Source: a virus. Taken from it: DNA of 28,683 bases. The notes under the pieces are model-generated. The model searched no databases. It saw nothing but the letters and a program-made list of their open reading frames with translations, and was not told where the DNA came from. Made by a program: the position numbers and the translations under genes. The stretch spans positions 1 to 28,683 of the IMG/VR virus record IMGVR_UViG_3300020203_000806, one strand, 5' to 3'. Below are positions 16,288-24,190 of this stretch, in pieces (position 1 is the stretch's first letter; each line of letters opens with the position of its first letter).

Positions 16288-16596
16288 ATGGCTAGTGAAA
16301 GTCTTGGGTTTTTGGTGGATAAAATTGCAACAATAAACAGTAAATTATTTATTGCTCAAGATGATTTATATAGAGTGCGTAGAATGTCATTCGAGGAATT
16401 CAAAACAGAATTTTCTACAGAAGAAAAAATGTTTGAATTATATAATATTTTTAAAAAAGCTATGGATCTAAATGTTCAAAGGTCTGCACAAATTAAAGTA
16501 TTTGATCAGCAGATAGTTAAAATGATTAAAGACGCTATCTCCGGTGTAGATATTGATGATGGTGTTGCAATTCAAGACCAACATAAAACTTATTAA
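16288..16596 (+). CDS. DUF4254-like short helical protein
   Basis: This 102-residue, almost entirely helical protein starts SLGFLVDKIATINSKLFIAQDD, similar in spacing to DUF4254 proteins (SIGELIDKLSIVNLKIW), which are found in bacterial surface-sugar clusters. The biochemical role of that family is unknown. The heptad-like hydrophobic pattern (FELYNIFKKAMDLNVQR) suggests it packs as a helical bundle, possibly as a partner of a glycosyltransferase. AAGGAAC precedes the ATG. It lies between the transferase at 15458 and the aminotransferase at 16617. Confidence 0.6.
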   Translation: MASESLGFLVDKIATINSKLFIAQDDLYRVRRMSFEEFKTEFSTEEKMFELYNIFKKAMDLNVQRSAQIKVFDQQIVKMIKDAISGVDIDDGVAIQDQHKTY

Positions 16597-16616
16597 AATA
16601 TTAAATCAGGAAAATA

Positions 16617-17735
16617 TTGTTACCAATATATAAGCCATATTTAAATGAAAATAATTTAAAATACGCACATGAAGCTCTCGATTCAACCTGGGTTTCTTCT
16701 AATGGCCCATACATTCAACAAGTTGAACATGACTTAGCAGCTTATTATAATATTAATTATTTTATTAGACCAAAAGTTCTTCTTACATCTAACGGAACAA
16801 CTGCACTTCATCTTTGCGCCAGATTATTAAAAAATAATTATCCTAAAATTAAAAAAATATTAGCACCTAATAATGTTTATGTTGCAGCGTGGAATGCATT
16901 TTTGTTTGATAGAAATTATATTATTGAAACAATTGATGCCGACATTAACACTTGGAATATTGATCTTGAAAAATTATATTTACAACTTAATAAAGAAGAT
17001 TTTAGCGAGACAGCATTGCTCGTCGTACATAATGTTGGAAATATTTTAAATGTTCCTAAAATTAAAAGAGATTTCCCAGATTTAATTATCATCGAAGATA
17101 ATTGCGAAGGTTTTTGTGGAACTTATGAAGGACTGCCTAGCGGATCAGTTTCATTCACCTCTTCAATTAGTTTCTTCGGTAATAAAAATTTAACCAGTGG
17201 AGAAGGTGGGGCAATCATTGCTTCAGAATCCGATCTTGATTATTTGCTTTGTCTAAGATCTCAGGGGCAAAGTAATATAAGATTTATTCATGAAGAGCTT
17301 GGTTACAATTATAGAATAACTAATCCTAGCGCAGCTATTTTAAAAGGTCAAATTGAGTCTTGGCCTAAAATTACAAAACTCAAACAAGATGTGTTCGATC
17401 TTTATCGCAAATTGTTAAAAGGTGTTGATGGAATAGAATTGCAGCAAACAGACCAGGACACTACGCATAGTAATTGGATGTTTGGTGTTCGAATTATTGG
17501 TAATAAAAATTATAATAATATTGATAAATATTTTAAAAATAATTATATTGAGGTTCGACCAATGTTTTACCCAGTAAATGCACATAAGCATTTAAAAGAT
17601 ATTAAATTTGATTCTATTGATGTGGCAAAAAAACTTAATCAGGAAATTGTAATTATTCCATGTTGGCCAGGTATCTCTGAACATGAGGTTTGTCATGTGG
17701 TAAATACATTAAAAAATTATATTAGGAGCAAATAA
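16617..17735 (+). CDS. DegT/DnrJ/EryC1 aminotransferase, GDP-perosamine synthase-like
   Basis: This is a 372-residue PLP enzyme. The PLP lysine is K190 in FFGNKNLTSGEGGAII, and the pyridine-binding aspartate is D161 in IIIEDNCEG. LDSTWVSSNGPYI near the start and GYNYRITNPSAA and EVRPMFYPV in the C-terminal part follow the RfbE/PerA type, which converts GDP-4-keto-6-deoxymannose to GDP-perosamine with glutamate as amino donor. The start is TTG at 16617, chosen because AGGA at 16608-16611 is at the right distance and the family begins IP-x-Y-x-P. The matching substrate maker gmd lies two genes downstream. A related 4-amino sugar product cannot be excluded. Confidence 0.88.
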   Translation: MLPIYKPYLNENNLKYAHEALDSTWVSSNGPYIQQVEHDLAAYYNINYFIRPKVLLTSNGTTALHLCARLLKNNYPKIKKILAPNNVYVAAWNAFLFDRNYIIETIDADINTWNIDLEKLYLQLNKEDFSETALLVVHNVGNILNVPKIKRDFPDLIIIEDNCEGFCGTYEGLPSGSVSFTSSISFFGNKNLTSGEGGAIIASESDLDYLLCLRSQGQSNIRFIHEELGYNYRITNPSAAILKGQIESWPKITKLKQDVFDLYRKLLKGVDGIELQQTDQDTTHSNWMFGVRIIGNKNYNNIDKYFKNNYIEVRPMFYPVNAHKHLKDIKFDSIDVAKKLNQEIVIIPCWPGISEHEVCHVVNTLKNYIRSK

Positions 17736-18346
17736 TGTATCATGGTCAATTTGAAATAGATAAATATTTACATCAGAATTTTTTTGAAAATGTTTATGAT
17801 GGATTCTTTGTTGAGTGCGGAGCCGTAGATGGTTTAACAGAATCATCTTGTTTATTTTTTGAGCAGAAATTAAATTGGACAGGTATTAATATTGAACCAG
17901 TACCATCTTCATATAATTTATTAATACAGAATAGACCAAATAGTATTAATTTAAATTACGCCCTGTCTGATAAAAATGAGGAGGCAACTTTTACTCAAGC
18001 TAATCATCCGCAACACAGTATCTTTGGTAACGGATCTTTAAACCATACAGCAGAACATAAATATGATTTAATTAATCAAGGATGCTCTTTTCATAAATTA
18101 AATGTAACCTGTAAAAGATTTGCTGATATATTTACATATGAACGAGAAATAGATTTGTTTGTATTGGACGTTGAAGGTAGTGAATTAAAAGCTCTAGATG
18201 GTATTTTAGATTTAGATGTTAGCCTTCAGCCAAAGGTGTTCTGTATTGAATATCCATTTGCAGGTTTGAAAGAAATAGAAAAAAAATTAGTTAATTATAA
18301 CTTGTTTAGTTTACAACTTCAAAATGCAATATTTGTTAAAAAATAA
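17735..18346 (+). CDS. FkbM-family methyltransferase
   Basis: This is a 203-residue SAM-dependent O-methyltransferase of the FkbM type. FFVECGAVDGLTES at 24-37 is the SAM-binding motif I, GINIEPVPSSYNLL near 50-63 is motif II, and LFVLDVEGSELKALDGI near 141-157 is the characteristic FkbM motif. Related enzymes methylate hydroxyl groups of sugars in capsule, O-antigen or antibiotics. The ATG shares one base with the previous TAA (TAATG), so it is coupled to the aminotransferase and probably acts on the same glycan, capping or decorating it. Acceptor unknown. Confidence 0.9.
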   Translation: MYHGQFEIDKYLHQNFFENVYDGFFVECGAVDGLTESSCLFFEQKLNWTGINIEPVPSSYNLLIQNRPNSINLNYALSDKNEEATFTQANHPQHSIFGNGSLNHTAEHKYDLINQGCSFHKLNVTCKRFADIFTYEREIDLFVLDVEGSELKALDGILDLDVSLQPKVFCIEYPFAGLKEIEKKLVNYNLFSLQLQNAIFVKK

Positions 18347-18360
18347 TTTGAAAGGTAATG

Positions 18361-19347
18361 ATGAGTAAAAGTGTAATAATTACAGGTGTCACTGGTCAAA
18401 TAGGAAGTGGCTTTGCTAGGTTTCTTTTAAATGAAGGTCATGAAGTACACGGTATTATTAGACGAACATCATCATTTAATACATCGAGAATTGATGATGT
18501 ATTTAGCCACCCAAAATTAAAACTTCATTATGGTGATATGACTGATGGTTCTGTTTCTAATTTGATTTGTGACTTAAAACCTGATTATTTTATTAATCAG
18601 GCAGCTATGTCTCATGTTGCCGTATCATTTGATAATCCAGAATATTGTTTTGATGTAAATGCTACCGGTGTAATTAGATGTCTGGAAGCTATTAGAAGGC
18701 ATAGTAAACATACTCGTGTTTTGCAAGCATCGACATCAGAGCTGTACGGAGATCATGTTGCTCCTCAAAATGAGTTAACACCATTTAAACCTCGGAGTCC
18801 GTACGCAGTAAGCAAATTGGCCGCTTTAGCATCGGTTGTAAACTATCGGGAGGCTTATAATATATTCGCTGCTAACTCTATTACATTTAATACTGAAGGA
18901 CCGGCACGAGGCGCAACATTTTTAACGCGCAAAGTCACTCTGGCCGCTGCACGAATATCTCTTGGCTTGCAAAAAGAATTACGTTTAGGCAACTTATGTT
19001 CCAAACGATCTTGGACGCACTATGAAGATCAACTTGATGGCCAATGGCTGGTTTTAAATGCAGATGAGCCGGACGATTATTGCATAGGTTTAGAGGAATC
19101 ACATTCAATTCAAGAATTTGTTGAAATTGTTTTTTCAAAGTTAAATCTTGACTGGAAAGAATTTGTTATTTGCGATCCTAGATATTTTAGACCTACAGAG
19201 GTTGATCACTTAGAGCCTGACTGTACAAAGATCAGATCTAAGCTAGGATGGAAGCCTAAGCACACATTTCAGCAGTTAGTTGATGAAATGGTTAAGCACG
19301 ATCTTGATTTAGCAAGAAAAGAGAAGATTTTGTTAGATAATAAATAA
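18361..19347 (+). CDS. gmd: GDP-mannose 4,6-dehydratase
   Basis: This is a 328-residue extended short-chain dehydrogenase that converts GDP-mannose to GDP-4-keto-6-deoxymannose. GVTGQIG at 9-15 is the NADP-binding loop. STSELYG at 124-130 supplies the catalytic Ser/Thr-Glu. SPYAVSK at 146-152 supplies Tyr148 and Lys152, and LTRKVT and LGNLCSKRSW follow the Gmd-specific blocks. The family motif usually written NHESPRRG reads NTEGPARG here, and the following GHAKDYV-like block is also altered, so it is a diverged member. AAAGG precedes ATG 18361; a second ATG at 18358 adds one Met. It is separated from fcl by the GIY-YIG gene. Confidence 0.92.
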   Translation: MSKSVIITGVTGQIGSGFARFLLNEGHEVHGIIRRTSSFNTSRIDDVFSHPKLKLHYGDMTDGSVSNLICDLKPDYFINQAAMSHVAVSFDNPEYCFDVNATGVIRCLEAIRRHSKHTRVLQASTSELYGDHVAPQNELTPFKPRSPYAVSKLAALASVVNYREAYNIFAANSITFNTEGPARGATFLTRKVTLAAARISLGLQKELRLGNLCSKRSWTHYEDQLDGQWLVLNADEPDDYCIGLEESHSIQEFVEIVFSKLNLDWKEFVICDPRYFRPTEVDHLEPDCTKIRSKLGWKPKHTFQQLVDEMVKHDLDLARKEKILLDNK

Positions 19348-19353
19348 GGGCAT

Positions 19354-20508
19354 ATGTTTTATGTTTATAAAATTACCAATATAATAAATAATAAAATATA
19401 TATAGGCCAAACCATAACAACTATTAAAAAAAGATGGGATTCACACATACGAGCTTCGTGTTTAGATAAACCAACAATGCTAATATCATTAGCTATAAAA
19501 AAATTTGGATTAGAATATTTTTCTATTGAAGAAATAGATAGATCTAAAAATATTAATGATATAAACATTAAGGAAATATATTGGATTAATTTTTATAACT
19601 CCAGGCACAATGATATTGGCTATAATGTTAGTAGGGGTGGTGGCAATTCGATCAATAAGAAAAAATATCAGTTAGTAAGTAAAAATCAAGTATATAAAAT
19701 AAGATTTGAATTATCAAAAGGCCATCACAGTTTCAATGATATATCAAATATTTTAAATATTGATTATGATACTGTTCGCGCAATATATCACAATCAATAT
19801 TGCATAGATAAAAACTATATAAAACAAAATTATGATAAAATATTAAAAAAAGGTTTGAAACAGCGCAGTGATATGTCAAGAGGATTAAGATCATATAAAT
19901 CGAAGTTTTCTTATCAGGATATAGTAAACATAAGATCTTATTTTTATTATGAAAAATTATCTTGTGATAAATTATCTAAAATATATAATGTTTCTAATAA
20001 TACTATATTAGATCTTATCAGGCTTAAATCATATGCAGATATACCAGCACCTTATTCATTAAAAAAAATCAAAGAAATAATTTTAAATAATAAATCAATT
20101 AATGGTATGAATCAGGGTCCCAAAAATAAAGGCGAAAAACATGGTATGAATAAATATTCTGATGATTTAATTCAAAAAATTAGAACAATGTACTCAACTG
20201 GCAACTTTACGCAGAAATATATAGCTGATTGTTTTAATGTTCTGCCTAAATATGTTAGCAGAATAGTCACCGGAGAGCGCCGTGGAAAAACAAATATTGA
20301 TGTAAAGCAGATAAAAGATAAGACTGTATCTTATAGTGGAAATAAAAACCCAGCAGCAAAATTAACTACGGAAATTGTAAAACAAATTAGGGCAGAAATG
20401 AAATATTCTACAAAGGATAATATTGTTAAAAAATATACAGAGATATACAAAGTTTCAAAAACATCTATATACTATATATTAAACAATAAAACATGGAACA
20501 ATGTATGA
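19354..20508 (+). CDS. GIY-YIG homing endonuclease
   Basis: This 384-residue protein is a free-standing GIY-YIG endonuclease. FYVYKITNIINNKIYIGQT at 2-20 is the GIY-YIG core, R27 and E74 (KEIYWI) are the expected catalytic residues, and GYNVSRGGG at 89-97 closes the domain. Residues about 100-384 contain repeated helix-turn-helix-like or IENR/NUMOD-type units, such as SYQDIVNIRSYF, SDDLIQKIRTMY and TTEIVKQIRAEM, each followed by a DNA-reading helix. It lies between gmd and fcl, and its TGA overlaps the fcl ATG (ATGA). Like other homing endonucleases it probably spreads to phages lacking it, with a neighbouring sugar gene as target. Confidence 0.93.
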   Translation: MFYVYKITNIINNKIYIGQTITTIKKRWDSHIRASCLDKPTMLISLAIKKFGLEYFSIEEIDRSKNINDINIKEIYWINFYNSRHNDIGYNVSRGGGNSINKKKYQLVSKNQVYKIRFELSKGHHSFNDISNILNIDYDTVRAIYHNQYCIDKNYIKQNYDKILKKGLKQRSDMSRGLRSYKSKFSYQDIVNIRSYFYYEKLSCDKLSKIYNVSNNTILDLIRLKSYADIPAPYSLKKIKEIILNNKSINGMNQGPKNKGEKHGMNKYSDDLIQKIRTMYSTGNFTQKYIADCFNVLPKYVSRIVTGERRGKTNIDVKQIKDKTVSYSGNKNPAAKLTTEIVKQIRAEMKYSTKDNIVKKYTEIYKVSKTSIYYILNNKTWNNV

Positions 20509-21518
20509 CAGAAAATATTTTACTTACAGGCTGCACATCATTCCTTGGTGCAGCAATTATAGATTGTCTTGTAAAAGATGGGTATAATATATTTGGGTCC
20601 AATATTGTAAATTATTCAATTGAAAATAAACATATAATGTTTATCATTCCAAACTCTAATGATTGCGATTGTTTAAATTTTGATAAATTAAATAATTATA
20701 TAAATGAATTTAAAATAACAAAAATATTTCATGCAGCAGCTCGTTGTGGTGGAATTGGTTTAAATCAAAAAACTCCAGCAGACTTGACAGTTGAAAATAT
20801 TCAAATGGGTATTAATGTATATATGGCTGCAAAATTAAATAATATTGAATACGTATACACTCTAGGTAGCGTTTGTGCTTACCCTCAATTTTGCGATATA
20901 CCATTTAAAGAGTCAGATTTGTGGAATGGAATGCCGGAAATAACTAATGCTGGGTATGGTCACGCTAAGCGAACTTTACTTATGCTTGGCAATACTTACA
21001 GGTCACAATACGGCATTAAAGGTGGACAGTTAATACCAATTAATATGTATGGTTTACAGGACCATTACGATTTAGAAAATTCGCATGTGATACCAGCTCT
21101 TATAAGAAAAATATATGAAGCGAAATTAAATAAAGACAAAGATGTTACGTGTTGGGGTAGCGGCAAAGCATACAGAAGTTTTTTAAATAGTCATGATTGC
21201 GCTCAAGCTATAGTTAAAACATGTTTGTTAAATTTAGATTTTGAGCAACCAATTAATTTAGGACCAACTGATGATATATCTATTAAAGATTTATCTTTGT
21301 TAATATCTAAATTAATAAATTATAATGGAAATATTGTTTTTGATCCATCAAAACCTGATGGACAATTAAGAAGATTGTTAGATACGTCTAGAGCTAAAGA
21401 TATTTTGGATTGGCAAGCACAAATAAAATTCGAGAAAGGCTTAAACGATACCATTAAATGGTACATAGCTAATAGGGAATTATTAATAAATAATGAGTCA
21501 AAAAAAATACGAAGATAA
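20505..21518 (+). CDS. fcl: GDP-L-fucose synthase (4-keto-6-deoxymannose epimerase/reductase)
   Basis: This 337-residue bifunctional enzyme converts GDP-4-keto-6-deoxymannose, the Gmd product, to GDP-L-fucose with NADPH. LLTGCTSFLG at 6-15 is the cofactor loop, TLGSVCAYP at 119-127 carries the catalytic Ser and Cys, GYGHAK at 150-155 carries Tyr151 and Lys155, and SHVIPALIRKIYEA contains the His needed for epimerisation. WGSGKAYRSFLNSHDCA and PDGQLRRLLDTSRAK complete the family pattern. I chose ATG 20505, the ATGA overlap with the endonuclease stop, rather than 20493, which lies inside the upstream frame. The last 26 bases overlap the next gene. Confidence 0.95.
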   Translation: MTENILLTGCTSFLGAAIIDCLVKDGYNIFGSNIVNYSIENKHIMFIIPNSNDCDCLNFDKLNNYINEFKITKIFHAAARCGGIGLNQKTPADLTVENIQMGINVYMAAKLNNIEYVYTLGSVCAYPQFCDIPFKESDLWNGMPEITNAGYGHAKRTLLMLGNTYRSQYGIKGGQLIPINMYGLQDHYDLENSHVIPALIRKIYEAKLNKDKDVTCWGSGKAYRSFLNSHDCAQAIVKTCLLNLDFEQPINLGPTDDISIKDLSLLISKLINYNGNIVFDPSKPDGQLRRLLDTSRAKDILDWQAQIKFEKGLNDTIKWYIANRELLINNESKKIRR

Positions 21519-22035
21519 TTATAATTATAAATATACGTTACATTATATGTATAACAATGCAGCGCATAATAACAACGAAAACTATCACGTATGCAAACAA
21601 ATTATTCATACTTATAACAGTATAAACATTGATGATTTATCTAAATTTACATTTTCATTAAGTCTTAATGGAGACGGAATGAAGAACTGGTCGTTTCATG
21701 ATATTTACCATATAGAAAGTAACTTAGATGTTCTAATGGATAAAATATACAACGATCATTGTGCTGAAAATAAAAGTTACCCAGTAATTGAGTTTTGTAA
21801 GTATGAAGAATCTTTATATGAATTATCACTGAAATTTGCAAAAAAACATCATATTTTAAACTATTGTAGCGATGACATGTATCAAGAACTTTATAATGAA
21901 ACAAATGAATTTACTTGTTTAAATGGAAATGTTTCATGGCTTGACTCAGGATTTGAATTAGCCACAATGATAGCAAGCTCGCCAACAATAAGTATATTTA
22001 AAAATAACATTATGATAAAAAACATTATTCAATAA
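21493..22035 (+). CDS. Unknown 180-residue protein with IKNIIQ tail
   Basis: This protein is of unknown function and is the longest tailed member. The N-terminus is rich in Asn, Tyr and His (YEDNYNYKYTLHYMYNNAAHNNN) and resembles no family I recognise. The middle is alpha/beta-like (SFHDIYHIESNLDVLMDKIYNDH, then PVIEFCKYEESLYEL). Residues about 140-170 include CLNGNVSWLDSGFELATMIASSP. It ends IMIKNIIQ at the TAA, with Gln instead of the usual Glu. It overlaps the end of fcl by 26 bases and has only a weak upstream purine stretch. It is the only tailed gene close to the sugar block. Confidence 0.75.
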   Translation: MSQKKYEDNYNYKYTLHYMYNNAAHNNNENYHVCKQIIHTYNSINIDDLSKFTFSLSLNGDGMKNWSFHDIYHIESNLDVLMDKIYNDHCAENKSYPVIEFCKYEESLYELSLKFAKKHHILNYCSDDMYQELYNETNEFTCLNGNVSWLDSGFELATMIASSPTISIFKNNIMIKNIIQ

Positions 22036-22042
22036 GGATAAT

Positions 22043-22236
22043 ATGGCAATTAAAAATAAAAACATGAATGTAAAGAAAAACAAGATGTTAGATGTGTTGT
22101 GAAGTTCTAACCTGGAGAGATAGTGTTTTTTCTTGAAAACATTAAGAACAGAGATGTGGAATCTGAGCTGTTTGATAAAAAAGAAGCAGTATTAAAACCA
22201 AGAAGTCGTTGCTTTTCATTCTTAAATGTTATATAG
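22043..22236 (+). pseudogene. Decayed small gene with frameshift and nonsense change
   Basis: AAGGATA at 22034-22040 precedes ATG 22043, but that frame stops after 19 codons (TGA at 22100-22102). A neighbouring frame carries a coherent protein sequence: QDVRCVVKF, an in-frame TAA at 22108-22110, then PGEIVFFLENIKNRDVESEL and more, up to TAG at 22234-22236. A frameshift in the A-rich stretch 22070-22085 plus one nonsense change would explain this. PGEIVFF is typical of small SH3-like or metal-binding barrel proteins, but no family is assigned. Sequencing error could explain the frameshift but would also have to explain the stop. Confidence 0.5.
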
Positions 22237-22256
22237 ATACAGCTAGAAAGGAATTC

Positions 22257-22379
22257 ATGAGTTTATTTTTAGCTAATAGCTTTGTTCGAGAAATATTTGT
22301 AAAAGAGTTTAATAAAATATCAACAAATAATACCATTGTTAATACTAAAACTTGGGTAGATGTAGGTTTTGATGAGTAA
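22257..22379 (+). CDS. Small unknown protein (40 residues)
   Basis: A 40-residue frame begins with ATG 22257 after AAAGGA at 22247-22252, a good ribosome binding site. It starts MSLFLANSFVREIFVKEF and ends WVDVGFDE. No known domain is visible. The stop overlaps the start of the epimerase gene (ATGAGTAA), as in other coupled pairs here. It follows a decayed gene, so it might be that gene's remnant end, but its own Shine-Dalgarno and junction argue for a real small gene. Confidence 0.5.
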   Translation: MSLFLANSFVREIFVKEFNKISTNNTIVNTKTWVDVGFDE

Positions 22380-23274
22380 GATAAAAATATTAATTACAGG
22401 ATGTCTTGGATTTATCGGTAGCAACGCTGCTAGGTTTTTATTAAAGGAAAGCAAAGACTATGAAATAGTGGGTATTGATTATGCTGTTGAACCTAAACTT
22501 CTTCATGCTATTCATTTAAATAAAAATAATACTTTTTACTTAGGCAATATAACTGATTCTCACTTCATTAATAACGTTTTAAGTTTAGAAAAACCAGATG
22601 TTATCATTCATATGGCTGATACCAAACTGCCTGGATGCGTTGATACAAATGTTGTCGGAACACATGTTTTAATTGAAAATGCCATAAAACATAAAATACA
22701 AAAATTTGTTTATATATCTTCTGATAAAGTATGTGGAAAGATATCAGCTAATGAAAATGATCATGCAACGCCTAATACTACTTATGCTGTTAGTAAATAT
22801 TCATCAGAACTTTTATTACAAGTGTCAGGATTAAATTATGTGATTATAAGACCTTGCAATATATTTGGACCAAGACAGTCAGAAGAATATTTGATACCGT
22901 ATGTTATCAAAAGTATGATAGAAGAACGTGTGGTTAAACTTTATAATCAAGGTTTAAACTTACGTGATTATTTATATGTTACAGATTTTGCGGCTGCACT
23001 AAAGATTATACTTGAAAAAGGTACGGGCCCAGTATACCATGTGAGTTCAGATTGGCAGCTTTCTAGCTTGGACCTATATAAGAATATATCAGATATCTTT
23101 AATATGAAAGATTACCCAATAGAATTTAATAATACATTTAAAACAGATAACGAAAGAAATATAAAATGTTCGGATCTAAAAGCACTAGGCTGGAAGCCAG
23201 AAGCAAAATTTAAAGAATCATTAAACACAACTATTAATTGGTATGTTAATAACTATCAATGGTTCTTAAAATGA
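22372..23274 (+). CDS. NAD-dependent epimerase/dehydratase (sugar nucleotide)
   Basis: This is a 300-residue extended short-chain dehydrogenase for a nucleotide sugar. ILITGCLGFIGSN at 6-18 is the NAD-binding loop. YISSDKVCG at 114-122 places Ser-Asp-Lys where RmlB has Thr-Asp-Glu, a triad form seen in the CapD/PseB type. TYAVSKYSSELL at 137-148 carries the Tyr-x3-Lys pair. IRPCNIFGPRQ and YLYVTDFAAAL are the usual sugar-binding parts. It could make a 4-keto sugar or epimerise one, and the exact reaction is not decided by sequence. An upstream TTG at 22369 is an alternative start, but ATG 22372 overlaps the previous stop and is preferred. Confidence 0.85.
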   Translation: MSKIKILITGCLGFIGSNAARFLLKESKDYEIVGIDYAVEPKLLHAIHLNKNNTFYLGNITDSHFINNVLSLEKPDVIIHMADTKLPGCVDTNVVGTHVLIENAIKHKIQKFVYISSDKVCGKISANENDHATPNTTYAVSKYSSELLLQVSGLNYVIIRPCNIFGPRQSEEYLIPYVIKSMIEERVVKLYNQGLNLRDYLYVTDFAAALKIILEKGTGPVYHVSSDWQLSSLDLYKNISDIFNMKDYPIEFNNTFKTDNERNIKCSDLKALGWKPEAKFKESLNTTINWYVNNYQWFLK

Positions 23275-24190
23275 AGAAGAGATGGACAGAACAAGAAGAT
23301 AATTTATTAAAAAAAATATATTGTAATATAAACAGAAACGAATTAAAAAATATGTTTCATAACAGAACATATGATGCTATAAAATTAAGAGCAAGATATT
23401 TTGGTTTAAAATATAAAAATATTGATTCTAGAATTGGTGATGTTAAAGTATTATTAAATGATAATAATGAAGTTTATTATTGGTTAGGGTTTTTATTAGC
23501 GGATGGTCATTTTTCTAATAAAAAAAGAATCGTTATAAAAATAGCACAAAAAGATACCAATCATTTAGAAAAGTTTGCAAAATTATTAAATTCAAAAGTA
23601 AAGATAAGCAATAGTTCACATAGATATTGTTCGGTTCAAATACAAGATAAAATTAATGTTAAAATACTGTGTGATAAATTTGGTATTAATTCTAATAAAA
23701 CTTATAATCCTCCAACCAAAATATTTAGCATAAATAATAACCAATTAATGTTTTCATTAATCGTTGGCTTTATTGATGGTGATGGCTGTATTTTTAAAAA
23801 AAAAACAGGCATGATGCTGGATTAAGGATTAAAATACACTCTTCATGGTTTCATATTCTACAAAATTTTGAATGTTTTATTTATGATTATTTAAATATCA
23901 ATCATAATAAATCTGTTATAATTAATAACCAAGGATATGCGCAACTTTCAATACTTAATAATGAAATATTAAGAAAAATTAAAAAAGAAATAATTAAACT
24001 TAATTTGCCTATTTTAAATAGAAAATGGGATAAAATAAATGAGAATATTTACGGCAAGTATCAAAAAACAACAATACAAAAACAAACAGTCATGATATTA
24101 ATGAATAAAAAATATAATATAAAACAGATTACTAAAATAACAAATATTAGTGCTGGCGTTATATATAATTATATAAGGAATGCAAAATGA
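23271..24190 (+). pseudogene. LAGLIDADG homing endonuclease, frameshifted in an A10 run
   Basis: The N-terminal frame (23271-23825) encodes a Myb/SANT-like DNA-binding segment (KRWTEQEDNLLKKIY, 3-17, to ARYFGLK) and both LAGLIDADG motifs: YYWLGFLLADGHF (69-81) and LIVGFIDGDGCIF (163-175). After ten A residues at 23796-23805 this frame stops at 23823. The -1 frame continues as RHDAGLRIKIHSSW and runs open to TGA 24188-24190, giving the rest of the second half and a C-terminal HTH (KYNIKQITKITNISAGVIY). One extra A, or two fewer, would restore the gene. Either it is inactivated, or slippage on the A run makes some full product, or the base count is an error. It starts in the ATGA overlap of the epimerase gene. 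Confidence 0.8.

Noticed and set aside
24005-24190. Separate 61-residue gene
   Set aside because: It is the in-frame C-terminal end of the frameshifted LAGLIDADG protein. The coding signal continues upstream of its first ATG to the A10 run.
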